Shown: positions 44,681 through 55,429 of the stretch, one piece after another
How the letters are laid out: each line of letters begins with the position of its first letter
Numbering within the stretch: position 1 is the stretch's first letter
Source of the DNA: Tethya wilhelma
Lineage: Eukaryota > Porifera > Demospongiae > Tethyida > Tethyidae
Direction of reading: 5' to 3'
Assembly (NCBI GenBank): GCA_964030475.1
Contig: CAXIPT010000027.1
Coordinates: forward strand, 209,233 to 273,232
DNA length: 64,000 bases
Position numbers and translations under genes: made by a program
The notes under the pieces: model-generated
What the model saw: the letters and a program-made list of their open reading frames with translations, nothing else
What the model was told of the DNA's origin: nothing
The model's database searches: none

Positions 44681-45072
44681 CTATTCTAATAAGCACAAAA
44701 ACATGACCTAAAACCTTCTACAAACACAATCATGCCAAACCTCCAATTTTCTCCATCTTCTTCTTCTTCTATCTTGGCTCAACTAGACTATTCACTTTTA
44801 GAAGCTGATTCTTGAACAAACAAACTTGGTTTCTTCTGGGTCAGTCACTTTTGCCATCGCTTTTTAGCGCCTCTCATTGAGTAGCTAGATGCAAGGCGAA
44901 AGGCGACTCCTCCATAAGGCCGCCATTAATTTCTACGCTCATGCATAATTCATTAGCTTTTAGAAAATTCGAATAGACGACCCTTTCCATACACATAAGT
45001 GTGCGTTATTTGGAATTCAAATGCAAGTTGCCTGGAACTATTTTCTTAACAGATGAATCAGGACTTTGATTT

Positions 45073-45190
45073 ATGTGACCCAATTTTGGAAAATCGACCA
45101 GATGTAGTAAAAGTTTATTTGTATTAATTGGCGATTGTAGTGTAATTCGCGATGCACGCGCGAAATTAATTTTTTTGCACCAATGCATGG
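45073..45190. repeat. Family F repeat fragment
   Basis: ATGTGACCCAATTTTGGAAA then CGACCAGATGTAGTAA matches 62480-62520. The TGTGACC start resembles family A ends. Confidence 0.5.
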
Positions 45191-45224
45191 GGAGGGGCAC
45201 ACCTTGGCAAGCTGCAGACGTGAT

Positions 45225-45495
45225 TAAGCCTCGGTGCGTGCGTAGCACATGCAGAGGATTACGGTAGTCGTTTTGTCTGTGTGTCTGTCTGTTACTAAAT
45301 TATCTGAAGAACGGCAGCTCCAGAGTCAAAATGGAAGGTACTCACGTTCATGATTTGATATTATCTTGAAATTTGACGTGTAGAATCTTGCAAAATGCTG
45401 TAGTTTCTGAGATCTGAGGCTTTTGTACTTCTCTGAACGCTTAGGCTTCGAAACCGCACCCATTGATCACGCCCCATATAGTGTGTGTTATCTAG
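45225..45495. repeat. Family E dispersed repeat, copy 1
   Basis: AAGCCTCGGTGCGTGCGTAG start, GGATTACGGTAGTCGTTTTG, TCTG run, ACTCACGTTCATGATTTG, and a terminal TGTGTGTTATCTAGAAA. Aligned along its length with 48567-48860. Looks like a SINE-like unit, but no tRNA promoter box was recognised. Confidence 0.6.
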
Positions 45496-45867
45496 AAATA
45501 CTGTAGGGCTTGGATCATGGCCTCATAGATGGACTTGAGCTTTTTGGCTGGCTTGGCTGGTTGGACAGGTAAATAACTCAATGATTGCAAGTTGAGGTAA
45601 TGCTTGTGTAGAAATAGGTTAGTTGTGTGTTTTGTCTATCAGTGCCTGACTGGCCTTCAGTGTGATCATGGCAATACCAGCTGATATAAGCAACAAAGTA
45701 TTACTGTTTACTGACCATCCAGTTTCTTTTCTTAACGGAGGTTATTATAGCTAGGTTGACCACAGCTTAGCACATCCTTGATTGCAGCAGCTAGAATTTC
45801 AGATAGTAAACCGTGTTAGGCTCAGGCTGCGGTGACTCAGGCCACCTTGCCAGTTCAAGTGCTGAAC

Positions 45868-45868
<1 letters not shown>

Positions 45869-45898
<30 letters not shown>

Positions 45899-45899
45899 C
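45869..45899. repeat. ATT microsatellite
   Basis: About ten tandem ATT/TTA units. Confidence 0.9.
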
Positions 45900-46259
45900 A
45901 ATAGCTTTACAATAACTGAGAAATAATTAAATTATATGTTCAGTTATTGATAGTTGTATTCCATGAAAGGAACAACTATTATAGTTAGTATTTGTATGCA
46001 TACAGGCTGAAGTCTCAGTACTGATGGTCTTTTATAGTGCTTGTGTGTACGTGTTTAGTTGTACATGCTAGTTGAGTGTGCCGAGGCTTATGCACCGTAG
46101 GTGCCTTCATTTTACGGGTAGGACTGCTTCTATTGCTGAGATATAAGTGTTTGAATGCAGCTATGTCAGCCATGGCTAGTTTCTTTCCCGTTAGTACACG
46201 GAATGCGTTGCCATGTTCATTGATTAATTATTCTGATAAGTACAAGATGCAGCTGTTGC

Positions 46260-47015
46260 TGTGCAAACCTGTGCACTATCAGCATGGATATTATAGCTTA
46301 TGTTATAATCTATGCTATCAGTATAAAAGTCCCGGTGAAGCATCTCACGAGGCTGGAGCTGTATCATACAATAATACAAAAATTATGCTCGTCTTCTTAT
46401 AATGACAACTATGTAACAAAGTAGTCTATTCACCTCCTAAGTGTTGAAGACTGAAAGGTAACCGGTTAGAGAGACTTCAGCACCACCAGAAATCTTCAGG
46501 TAAAACAGGCAGGGCAGCGAATAAATTTAGATTCCAAATAACACACACTTGTGAAAAGGGTCGTCAACTTGATCTCCAAGGTAGCTAATGAATTATTAAT
46601 GAGTATAGAAATGAATGTCTGCCATACGGAGAGAAGGCCCTTTTTGCCTTGTATCTAGCGACTCAATGAGAGACATGAAAAAAAACAATGCCAAATGGAT
46701 CTGAAGACAAAGAAACCATGTATATTTGTTCAAGAATCAGCTTCTGAAAGTGAGCGCTTTTTGAGAAAAGTCGTATCAAGATAGAAGAAGATGGAGGAAT
46801 CGGAGGTTTGGCACATTTCAGTTCGGTACTTTAACAATGGTTTTAGGCCATATTTTGGTCTTGTTAGAAAGAGAATGAGCTAAGAAGTAGTGCTAGAAGC
46901 CCTTTAGTGTCACGCGTTCATGTTTTGCAGAGATATTAGCGTGAATATTTGTATTGCGCTAATGGGGCATCCGTGCCATTCCTATGTACCCAGTACTACC
47001 GTCCTGGGAATAAGT
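46260..47015. mobile_element. Family B repeat, copy B7, reverse, without its hairpin end
   Basis: Tail text CACTATCAGCATGGATATTA at about 46276, body, then palindromic end CAGTACTACCGTCCTGGGAA at 47015. The C hairpin is absent upstream, so the copy is truncated there. Confidence 0.7.
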
Positions 47016-47159
47016 AAGTTATTATGATGTACTTGTAGTGAACCCACTAGACATGTATTATCTCATAAATTGTCACTTATGTGTAATATTTCTTATGTAT
47101 ATATTATATATATAGGGCATGCTTTTTTACTGTAAGCTCAGTAAACATGAAAAACAACT

Positions 47160-47371
47160 TACCTTCTAGCCAGAATATTTCATGGGGGGAAATTTTTGTG
47201 AATTATGCGGTTTGGCAGCTTTCCGCGAAAATTTTCCTCCACGAAATTTGTAAGGTACGAGGTCGTCATGTAATGTTGAGACACAATCCACGAAAATTTT
47301 CCCCGCGAATTTCTATTCATTACGAAAATGCAAAAATTTTTTCCCTACAAAAATTTCCCGCTATACGGTAA
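47160..47371. mobile_element. Family D MITE variant rich in GAAAATTTTC
   Basis: The right end TTTCCCGCTATACGGTA is exact for the family. The left end TACCTTCTAGCC is diverged. Internal ACGAAAATTTTCCCC-type units recur in both orientations. Confidence 0.55.
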
Positions 47372-47472
47372 TTGATCAAATTAATACATTATTTGTTGAG
47401 GGAGGCATGTCAATTAGAAAGTAACATCCACGTAGCCAATTTTGTGCAATTTTTAAGGGTGCAGTACTTCCC

Positions 47473-48130
47473 ATGAAAAGAACTGTTCTCATAGCTGGTC
47501 AGGGATCATCAGGTATCAATGTTTTAAATGAAAATTGCTTTATCAATTCTGAAGGAGTTGTGATCAATGGTGTAACAAGTGATCATGTTTGGCTAAGAGG
47601 AGAAATTCTATTAAATGATAAAATATTGGTGGATGATGTCACTGCTAATATTGTCCTACCACTGAGCATCACTCACTCCATCTGTTCAGTTGTTCAATTC
47701 TCTACAAAAGTATTTAAAACATTTTTTGCCAGCACTACTTGTTTTGGCAGGTGGTATCATGTAGTTTCATATCGTCTAATCATTAAGCAATACGGTGGAT
47801 GTGCAATTACAATTGCAATAGGGCCATTAGGCACTGGAAAATCAACAGCTATCAAGGCTGCTTTGTCTATTTTTGGATGTTCTCACAATTGTATTTTTCT
47901 TAAAGGGACAAATACAGGGATGATGGAGCGCTCTAGTTGATCAACATTGCTGTTAGATATAGACAATCCTACAAACCATAAAGGCCTAAAATAACTATCT
48001 TGCCATTGGTGAACTAGGTGTTGATCTGTTTAATGACCAGAGGATGATTAATCTACGTTCTGGTTCGTGTAAGCCAATAAGTAGCATTGCAGCAAATTTT
48101 GAAACAAATGAAATGGAAAGATATATAATT
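47473..48130 (+). pseudogene. P-loop ATPase of unknown family
   Basis: The ATG at 47473 starts MKRTVLIAGQGSSGINVLNE. Near residue 115, GPLGTGKSTAIKAALSIFG is a clear Walker A loop, followed by NCIFLKGTNTGMMERSS. A stop ends that frame at 47940. Homologous-looking text continues in other frames: STLLLDIDNP, then ELGVDLFNDQRMINLRSGSC and SSIAANFETNEMER to about 48125. The last part looks like the post-Walker region of primase-helicase type ATPases, but this is an impression. Two breaks suggest a pseudogene unless an intron near 47945-47990 rescues the frame. Confidence 0.5.
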
Positions 48131-48185
48131 TGTGATATTTTTTACATTGCGTGCATATATATACTTACTCTTTTGCTGGGTACTT

Positions 48186-48280
48186 ATAAAACCAGGAACA
48201 GGAAATCAGGAAATAGGAAATCAGGAAATACGGAAATAAGGAAACAAGGAAATGAGGAAATAAGGAAAATCACATTAACC
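48186..48280. repeat. Minisatellite with GGAAATCAGGAAAT units
   Basis: About nine purine-rich units of 7-9 bases. A reverse-complement relative occurs at 61618-61690, also next to AAAACCAGGAAC and TACTTATA. Confidence 0.75.
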
Positions 48281-48566
48281 ATGCAATCACAATAGTACAG
48301 TACATAATTATTAATCGAAGCCTAATTGCACTGACTTACAACTTAATCAGAGAAACGGTTATGATTAAATGAAGGTATAATGAATGATAATGGTATATGA
48401 TTTAATGTCAACACTGTGACTGATCAGTTCTAATTTGCTCACATTTGAAGGCCCAATTTCACAGGTGAAACATTAAGGCATGTCATCAAGTAAACTTTCT
48501 GAAATACAGTTAGCTTAGGCTTAGGTATTTCAATCTCAAATGAACTCTGCACCTTCTTCAGACACA

Positions 48567-48860
48567 TCATTAAGCCTCGGCGCGTGCGTAGCACGTGCAG
48601 AGGATTATGGTAGTCGTTTTGTCCGTCTGTCTGTCTGTCTGTCTGTCTGTCCCATCGAAATCTCAAGAAAGACAGCTCTACTGACAAAATTGAGGGTACT
48701 TACGTTCATAAATCTTTACTATCTTTCAAAATTACATTTTTTGTTACATGAAACACTTTGGTTGCTGAGATGCTACGCTTCTGTGCTAATTCTCTGAGCG
48801 CTTTGCTTCGAGGCCACGCCTACTAATCTTCACACGTATAGTGTGCGTTATCTAGAAAGT
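48567..48860. repeat. Family E dispersed repeat, copy 2
   Basis: AAGCCTCGGCGCGTGCGTAG, GGATTATGGTAGTCGTTTTG, a TCTG run of six units, CTTACGTTCATAAATC, and TGTGCGTTATCTAGAAAG at the end. Same layout as 45225-45495. Confidence 0.6.
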
Positions 48861-48994
48861 ACACGTGGTTGGATTGCTGTCATTTGAAAGTCCTACTTAT
48901 TTGCGTGATCTTCTTCAATCGCTCCTTGAGTGTTTGCTCTGTGTTGTAAGTTGGTATATTTGATACCCAAATAGCATTATTTTGTGTTTAAGAC

Positions 48995-50702
48995 ATGCCT
49001 ACCAAAATTTGCCCGGATTGTTCTCGTAGTTGTAATATTCAAAAGTTGTGTTGTGATTGTGGCCATGTGTTTGTATTAAGACGTACAAAACGAGTTATCA
49101 TGAAAAGTAGAAGGTCAGAAAAGCAAGCCATTAGATCAAGTGAAACAGAAAAGCAAGTTGCTGATCGTAGAATGTCTGATAGAAACTCTAAAATGTCTAA
49201 GCGTGCTAGTGAAACAGAGAAGCAAACTGCTGACCGTAGAATGTCTGACAGAAACTTCAAAATGTCTAAGCGTGCTAGTGAAACAGAAGCAAACTGCTGA
49301 CCGTAGAATATCTGACAGAAACTTTAAAATGTCTAAGCGTGCTTGTGAAACTGAGAAGCAAACTGCTGACCGTAGAATGTCTGACAGAAACTTTAAAATG
49401 TCTAAGCGTGCTAGTGAAACTGAGAAGCAAACTGCAGACCGTAGAATGTCTGATAGAAATTCCAAAATGTCTAAGCGTGCTTGTGAAACAGAGAAGCAGA
49501 AAAGTAATCGTAGGCTGTCTGAAAAGCTCCAAAAAGCAGCAAAAAGAGCATCAAGTATGCCTGTTGAAACAGCCATTGACAAGTTCTTGTCTAAAATTGA
49601 GACTGGTCCAGACTATGTGTGCATGTCCTGCCATAGAATGATGTATCGTCAAAGTGTAGTGGACTTCCAACGAGACAAGTTTACAAAGGCTAGTGATGAT
49701 GTGTTAGAAAATGTGTTCAGTCCAATACATAGACGTGTGAGTCCAAATGGAAAGTGTTATGTGTGTAAAACATGTCATTCAGCATTATCCAGAGGTAGCA
49801 TGCCCTTATTGTCTAAAGCTAATGGACTAGAATTGTGTAAAGTTCCTCCTGAGTTATCATGTTTGAATGAGCTAGAAGCCAGATTGATTTCATTGCGTGT
49901 TCCATTCATGAAGATGGTAGCATTGCCCTCTGGGAAACAGAGATCTATCCATGGTCCAGCTGTTAATGTGCCTACCAAAATAGATAATGTGTGCAGTGTG
50001 TTGCCCCGGTTGCCTTCCCAATCTGAACTGATTCCACTAAAGTTCAAACGTAAGCTTGTGTACAAGGGACACTACATGTATGGCTATGTAACTCCTGAGA
50101 AGCTTATAAATGCCTTGAAATGGTTGAAAGCCAATAACCCACTGTATGAAGATATATCCATTAACACCGATTGGTTTGATGATGCAATCAGTAATGATCC
50201 TGAATTGTTTAGTGGTCTGCTTAATCTTCCTGACACACAATATGATACACAGCTTAATCAATGTGACACACAGCCTGATGGACAGCCTGATATCATGGAA
50301 TGTGAGCCTAGCCCCCAGAAAGAACCAACTGATTCTGCACAATCTGCCTTGAATTCAAACCAAGAAAGCATTGAGCCCATGGATGTTGATGAACCATCTA
50401 TTGATGACAGTGATGATGAGCATGGTCAACTGATAAGAGCATTTGAATCCCTCAGAGTTGAAGCTAGCAGATGTGGTTTTAAAATTCATGATGTGTCTGC
50501 AAATGGAGACTGTGTGTACAATTCAGTACTAGTCCAACTAACAGCTCTAGGTATATGTGATGCAAGCAATAGTAGTGAACTGAGACAAATGGTAGCAGAT
50601 CATTTAGCAAACCATAAAGATGACTACTGTCACTTTGTATCCCAAGCCACAATAGATACAATGCTGATACTGAAGCCCCTAATGAAGATGATGCCCTCAT
50701 AG
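48995..50702 (+). pseudogene. Helitron protein, N-terminal part: zinc ribbon, 23-residue repeats, Cys-rich domain, OTU start
   Basis: The ATG at 48995 opens MPTKICPDCSRSCNIQKLCC, a CxxC...CxxC zinc ribbon. 49156-49505 encodes five copies of a 23-residue unit (RRMSDRN.KMSKRA.ETEKQ). A 2-base loss near 49287 shifts the frame. Next, a Cys-rich domain shows CMSCHRMMYRQ and CYVCKTCHSALS with LPSGKQRSIHGPAVN, as in DUF6570-type Helitron N-termini. An acidic linker leads to the OTU protease with ANGDCVYNSVLVQL. The Cys codon at 50511 is the expected nucleophile. The frame is lost near 50658. Confidence 0.82.
49156..49505. repeat. Coding tandem repeat, 69-bp unit, five copies
   Basis: The unit begins CGTAGAATGTCTGATAGAAA and encodes a basic 23-residue segment. 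One unit has lost GA near 49287. Antisense frames across it (49039-49582) are shadows. Confidence 0.88.
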
Positions 50703-51681
50703 CTGCAGAAACAGACCCTGATAGAAGAACTGAGTTAATGTGGAACAAGTATGTCAATAGAGTCAGACGTGGTGCCTGGGGTGACAATATTGTGATAGCT
50801 GCATTGTCTAACATGTTCCATATTACGATCAATGTCTTGATCAGTACACAAACACTGTTGCTATAACTCCCATGAGTGGTGTGAGTCACAATGAAGTCAA
50901 TGTTGGCCTTGTCATGCAGTACCATTATGTTGCTCTAGTGAGAACTGCTAGTACTGATAGAACTTCTGTCAATTCTGAAAAGAGTGATAGCTCTCCTCAG
51001 AAAACTCCAAGCAATGGTGATTCTGTTGTGAATGATAAAGATAGTACCCAAACAGCCTTGAATGATGATGTTGTTGAAGAGGGTGATAAGCATACAGCGA
51101 GCATTACTGGTGGTCCTAGTGCTAGCATGATGTCAGTTGAAAACCCTGATGCCATTGTCAATATTGCACCTTGTGAGGGAGAGAAGCCAAAGTGTATACA
51201 TACTGACAAAGACTTTGAATTAATGTCCAATCCTGACAAGTTCTGTTACGGAGATGGTTGTTTCCACAATGTAAGACCTAGAAAGCTTACCTATCGCAAG
51301 TATTTCAATCAGAGACTCCTAGATGTTGATGGCAGATTTGCCAAAGATCTAGACTATTTATTCACTGCTCAGTATGTTGTAGAATCCAAACAAGTCTTTG
51401 ATGATGCTAGTAATTTCATATGGCGTCAAAAGCCTTCCAGAGAATTCACTGCCTCTCAAGCTAGAGATCCCAATGTCATTGGTCAGTTTGTGAACAAAGA
51501 CAAAGCATACAGATTCCTAAAGGATGTCAGAGGTTCCCCGGCATATTACCAGCGTACATTCTATGAGTTGTTAGCCATGATTCGTCAGCTTGGTACCCCC
51601 ACATGGTTCTTCACATTGTCAGCTGCTGATATGAAATGGCCTGATATGATCCGTACAATAGCCAGACAGTATGGTGTGTGA
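50659..51681 (+). pseudogene. Helitron protein, OTU end and Helitron_like_N domain
   Basis: From 50659 the right frame reads NADTEAPNEDDALIAAETDP and the OTU segment RRGAWGDNIVIAALSNMF. A further shift near 50838 leads to VGLVMQYHYVALVRT, in which the His codon at 50923 fits the OTU catalytic histidine. After a Ser/Asp-rich linker the Helitron_like_N domain begins at FCYGDGCFHNVRPRKLTYRK and ends at TPTWFFTLSAADMKWPDMIR. A shift near 51680 separates it from the Rep core. The role of OTU proteases in these elements is unknown. Confidence 0.82.
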
Positions 51682-52750
51682 AGAGGTAGCAAAGCTTTCC
51701 TTTGAAGAGAAATCAAATTGGTTGAAACGTAACCCGGTTACTGCTGCCAGACATTTCCAGTACAGACTGAATACATTCTTCCATGAGTTCCTTAAGTCCC
51801 CTGCCAAGCCATTGGGTGAGATTGAAGATTATGCCATTAGAATTGAGTTCCAAGCCCGTGGTTCCCCTCATGCACACTGTGTGATATGGGTCAAAGATGC
51901 TCCAAAGTATGGTGTTGATGATAATGCTGATGTGTGTGAATTTATTGATAAGTACATCTCTTGTGCAATTCCAAAAGAGGATGGTAAACTGAAAGAGTTA
52001 GTTTTGCTGCTCCAGAATCACAGACATTCCTCATATTGTAGAAGAAACAAGTCATGTCGATTCAATTTCCCCCACCCACCTAGCTACTCAACAGTAATTG
52101 CTGAGCCTAGTTCTGAAACTGATGATACCATGCCAGCTGCCAACAAGAGTGCACTAGCAAAGGTCCATAAATTGATCAAGGATGGTAACACTAATTTGTC
52201 CCTTGATGAATTGCTAGAAAAAGCAGAAGTGTCTGAGAGTGACTACATGCATGCATTGTCTGTGTCCACTAAAGGTAGTGTGATTGTACTGAAATGTGAA
52301 CCCAATGAATGTTGTGTCAATAACTACAATAGTGCTGTGATGTTAGCTTGGCAAGCCAATATGGACCTTCAGTATGTCATGAATGCCTATGCCTGTGTTA
52401 TGTATGTGGCCTCCTATATCATGAAGTCTGATAGAGCCATGGGTGTGTTGTTGAGAAGGGTTGCTAATGAAGCTAGAACTGATGAACTAAGAACCCAATT
52501 GAACAAAGTAGGTTCTGCCTTTTTGACTCACAGAGAAGTCAGTGCTCAGGAAGCTGTGTATAGAATACTATCTTTGCCTATGAAACAGTTGAGTAGGTCC
52601 GTTGTGTTAGTAGACACTAACCAGAAAAATGAAAGAATAGCTGTCTTGAAGGACAAGAAGAGCCTAAAAGACTTGCATGATGATGATACAAATGTGTTCC
52701 AAAAGAGTCTCATTGACAGATATACACATAGGCCTGCACAATGTGTCTAG
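51671..52750 (+). pseudogene. Helitron Rep endonuclease core (HUH, YxxxY)
   Basis: The HUH motif RGSPHAHCVIW (His codons at 51869 and 51875) sits about 65 residues in. CRRNKSCRFNFPHPP is the usual Cys/His cluster. The tyrosine motif MYVASYIMKSD has Tyr codons at 52403 and 52415, four residues apart, as in two-tyrosine Helitron Reps. These residues nick and rejoin single DNA strands for rolling-circle transposition. All catalytic residues are present. The frame ends at a stop near 52748, where a one-base shift joins LAEFAANY of the next block. Confidence 0.88.
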
Positions 52751-53274
52751 CAGAGTTTGCTGCCAATTACACTACTGACTATAAGCAAGATAGTGATTGT
52801 GGTGATGTTTTGCCCCCCAGTGACAATGATGCAGCCTCCTCATCATCATGTATTAGGCTAACTGACAATATGGGCACCATGAAAAAACGTAAGAGAGAAG
52901 CTGTTATTTGTTTCTGTAAGCACAACAAAGACAAAGAGCCTTCCAATTGGTACAGAGCTAGACTCATGTTGTACTTCCCTTGGAGCAATGAACAGACTGA
53001 CCTTCTTGGTGGTTATTCTAGCTATGAGGAGCATTACCAGCATGTCCAGAGAATTGTGTTAGACAATGAGAGCAAATTCACCCAGGAAAACACTGATGAA
53101 ATTGAATTTGATGACAACCTAAACCCTGAGCATGGTTGGAATCAGCTTGCCCCATCCAATGAAGAGAGTAGAGCTCAATCCCTGGCAGAAGGTAGTGAGA
53201 CATTGACAGAAGTGTCTGAACAAGACCTCATAGACAATGCTAATGTCATTGCCCCATCATCCTCTAGAGTGTGA
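52741..53274 (+). pseudogene. Helitron protein, Rep-helicase linker
   Basis: It starts in LAEFAANYTTDYK and contains KKRKREAVICFCKHNKDKEP, WYRARLMLYFPWSNEQTDLL and an acidic tail with HGWNQLAPSNEESR. The LMLYFPWRNE-like motif is a standard Helitron linker before the helicase. The frame ends at 53273 with a stop that a one-base change would remove. Confidence 0.82.
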
Positions 53275-54479
53275 GGTTTGAAAGTGCTGCCAATAGCAAT
53301 GAAATACCAGCAGATGAGTACAGAAAGCTATTCCGTGGTTTGAATGAGAAACAGAAGGAAATTGTAACTTTCCATCGTAACTGGTGTAAGGAAGCAGTTA
53401 TTGCCCTCAAGCAAAACAAACCCATTGAGCCATACAGAGTGTTTCTAAGTGGTCCTGGAGGTGTTGGTAAATCACATGTGATAAGACTTGTTCACTCTGA
53501 CACACTAAAGCTCCTTAAGTTGTCAAACACTGTTGAACCAGATGACGTAATTGTATTGCAAACTGCACCAACTGGTGTTGCTGCCTTCAATATCAATAGC
53601 ATGACCCTTCACTCAGCATTTTTGCTAGGCCGTAGCAGGCACAGTGGATTTCAGCCTCTAAGTCATGACAGACTGAATACATTGCATAGCAAACTGTCCC
53701 ATCCTGTGCTAGTGATCATTGATGAAGTGAGTATGGTTGGCTCAAACATGTTGCTAGAGATCCACAAACGTTTGCAACAAATCAAAGGTGTATCCCCTGA
53801 TGTAACATTTGGTGGTGTTAGCATTCTTGCAGTTGGTGACTTGTATCAGCTTCCCCCTGTTGGTCAGTCACAATTGTTCAGTACAGTTGGTGATTCTTAT
53901 GCCAAATTATACAAGTCTGGGTCACTGTGGAAAGATGAGTTCAAGATGGTTGAGCTTACTGAAATAATGAGGCAGAAAGATGACTTAGCATTTTGTGAAC
54001 TCTTGTGTAGAGTCAGAACAAATGATTGTACCCCTCAAGACATTGAAATCCTCAAGTCCAGAGTAACTAAACCTGACAATCCTGATTACCCAAAGCTAGC
54101 ACTGCATGTGTACAGATTGAATGTGGATGTTGACAGTCACAATGCACACATGTTGAGTGATCTAGCTGAAAAGAGCCAACAGTATTGTATCAATGCCTCA
54201 GATGCTGTAGCTGGTCAGACATCCCACATAAATCTCTCCACATTGTCTAGCAACAGATCAGAGACTGGTGGTTTACATGGTGTGCTTAAATTAGCAGTAG
54301 GTGCTCGTGTGATGTTGACAACCAATGTTGATGTGTCAGATGGCCTTGTCAATGGAGCCAGAGGAGAGGTTGTACATATTGTTACCAATAACACTAATGA
54401 TGTCAAAACTGTGCTAGTTAAGTTTGACAATAGTCGTGTTGGTTCACAAGCAAGCCAGCAAAGTGTGTACCGTATTGAA
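53271..54479 (+). pseudogene. Helitron Pif1-family helicase domain, truncated
   Basis: Motifs in order: Walker A FLSGPGGVGKSH (53451-53474), TAPTGVAAFNI (Ia), LVIIDEVSMVG (II, about 53712), GGVSILAVGDLYQLPPVG (III), ELTEIMRQ (IV), and late motif GVLKLAVGARVMLTTNVDV with LVNGARGEVV (V). The last motif (VI) is lost at the N at 54480. The domain unwinds DNA during rolling-circle transfer. The remaining 400 codons are intact with no stop. Confidence 0.9.
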
Positions 54480-54480
54480 N

Positions 54481-54770
54481 TCTTCTTCTTCTTCTTCTAT
54501 GTTGGCAAGAGTTTTCTCAGAGACCACTCACTTTCAGAAGCTGATTCTTGAACTAATAAACTTGGTTTCTTTGTCTTCAATCGCTTTTGCCATCGGTTTT
54601 TTGTGTCTCTCATTGAGTCGCTAGATACAAGGCGAAAAGCGCCTTCTCCATATGGCGGCCATTAATTTCTTAAACTCATACATTATTCATAAGCTAGCAA
54701 GACTAACGACCCTTTCCATATTTAAGTGGGCGTTATTTGGAATCTATTGCAAATTGCAAGCTCTGCATCA
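54481..54770. repeat. Family B body fragment (copy B8)
   Basis: CTTCTTCTTCTTCTATGTTG then TTTTCTCAGAGACCACTCAC and TTCAGAAGCTGATTCTTGAA to GGGCGTTATTTGGAATC. It begins at the contig edge. Confidence 0.7.
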
Positions 54771-55015
54771 GTGCCTGGTTCTGTCCTATCCTCTCGTTCT
54801 CTGTGTTCAGTTCTTCAGTAGGGAAGTTATCTTTAGCTAACAAGACACACATACAATTGTCAGACATAAAATTAATACACGTTTTGGAAATTTCAGCTTG
54901 GGATTTCAGAGTTTCTGAGCTGTCTGAACTGAGGCCTGTTGGCAAGTTCTCTGTTCAGGTTATAAAGACTAAATTCAACTGATATTATAAACATTATTTG
55001 AAAAAAATAGAACAA

Positions 55016-55285
55016 ACAAGTACAAAAAACATTAGAAATGTAATGCAAACATAGGAATGGCCAAATCGTAAAAAAGTGAGCAAACAAGATAGGAATGGTT
55101 GTTAGATTGAGCGAGTTCGTTCCTGTGTCTACAATGTCATTGAGCTTAGTAGGGATATGAACATAAGGTGACACAGTGAAATGAACTCACTCAATCTAAC
55201 AACCATTCCTATCTTGTTTGCTCACTTTTTTACGATTTGGCCATTCCTATGTTTGCATTACATTTCTAATGTTTTTTGTACTTGT
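55016..55285. mobile_element. Family C hairpin, diverged copy C6
   Basis: Same termini (ACAAGTACAAAAAACATTAG to ACTTGT) and inner junction type as other C copies, but the inner arm reads AAGATAGGAATGGTTGTTAG ATTGAG-type sequence instead of the common form. Both arms carry the same changes and still pair perfectly over most of their length. Confidence 0.8.
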
Positions 55286-55429
55286 TATATTATTGCTTTA
55301 CAATACATATTATGACAAACTATAGTCTTACAATTATAGCTGAAAGTTTGAAGCTAAGAGTGTGCATTGAAGGTCAGCCAGAGTGAGCTGACTGCCAGGA
55401 AAAAAACAAAACAAAACAAAACAACTTAG

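Larger units (their letters stand above)
43606..45060. mobile_element. Family B repeat, copy B6, interrupted at its TTAA by a piggyBac-like MITE
   Basis: The palindrome starts at about 43607 and the body runs to GGCTTCTTAA at 43720. It resumes at 44677 with TAAGCTATTCTAATAAGCAC and goes on to about 45060. In other B copies these two parts are adjacent as GGCTTCTTAAGCTACTATTT, so the empty site is known. Confidence 0.78.
48995..54479 (+). mobile_element. Helitron-type rolling-circle transposon with OTU domain, 3' end lost at a contig join
   Basis: One plus-strand coding region of 5.5 kb carries zinc-ribbon, repeat, Cys-rich, OTU, Helitron_like_N, HUH Rep and Pif1 helicase domains in order. 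That combination fits Helitrons, and the OTU protease is known mainly from the Helentron/Helitron2 branch. The reading frame is interrupted by six small shifts but by almost no stop codons. It ends at the N at 54480 inside the helicase. The 5' terminus and any terminal hairpin were not identified. Confidence 0.9.

Noticed and set aside
45225..45495. Family E as a tRNA-derived SINE
   Set aside because: I could not find convincing A and B promoter boxes or a tRNA fold, so it is listed only as a dispersed repeat.
49039..49582. Antisense open frames of 73-148 codons across the Helitron repeat
   Set aside because: They exist only because the 69-bp repeat lacks stops on the other strand. The plus frame has the recognisable protein.
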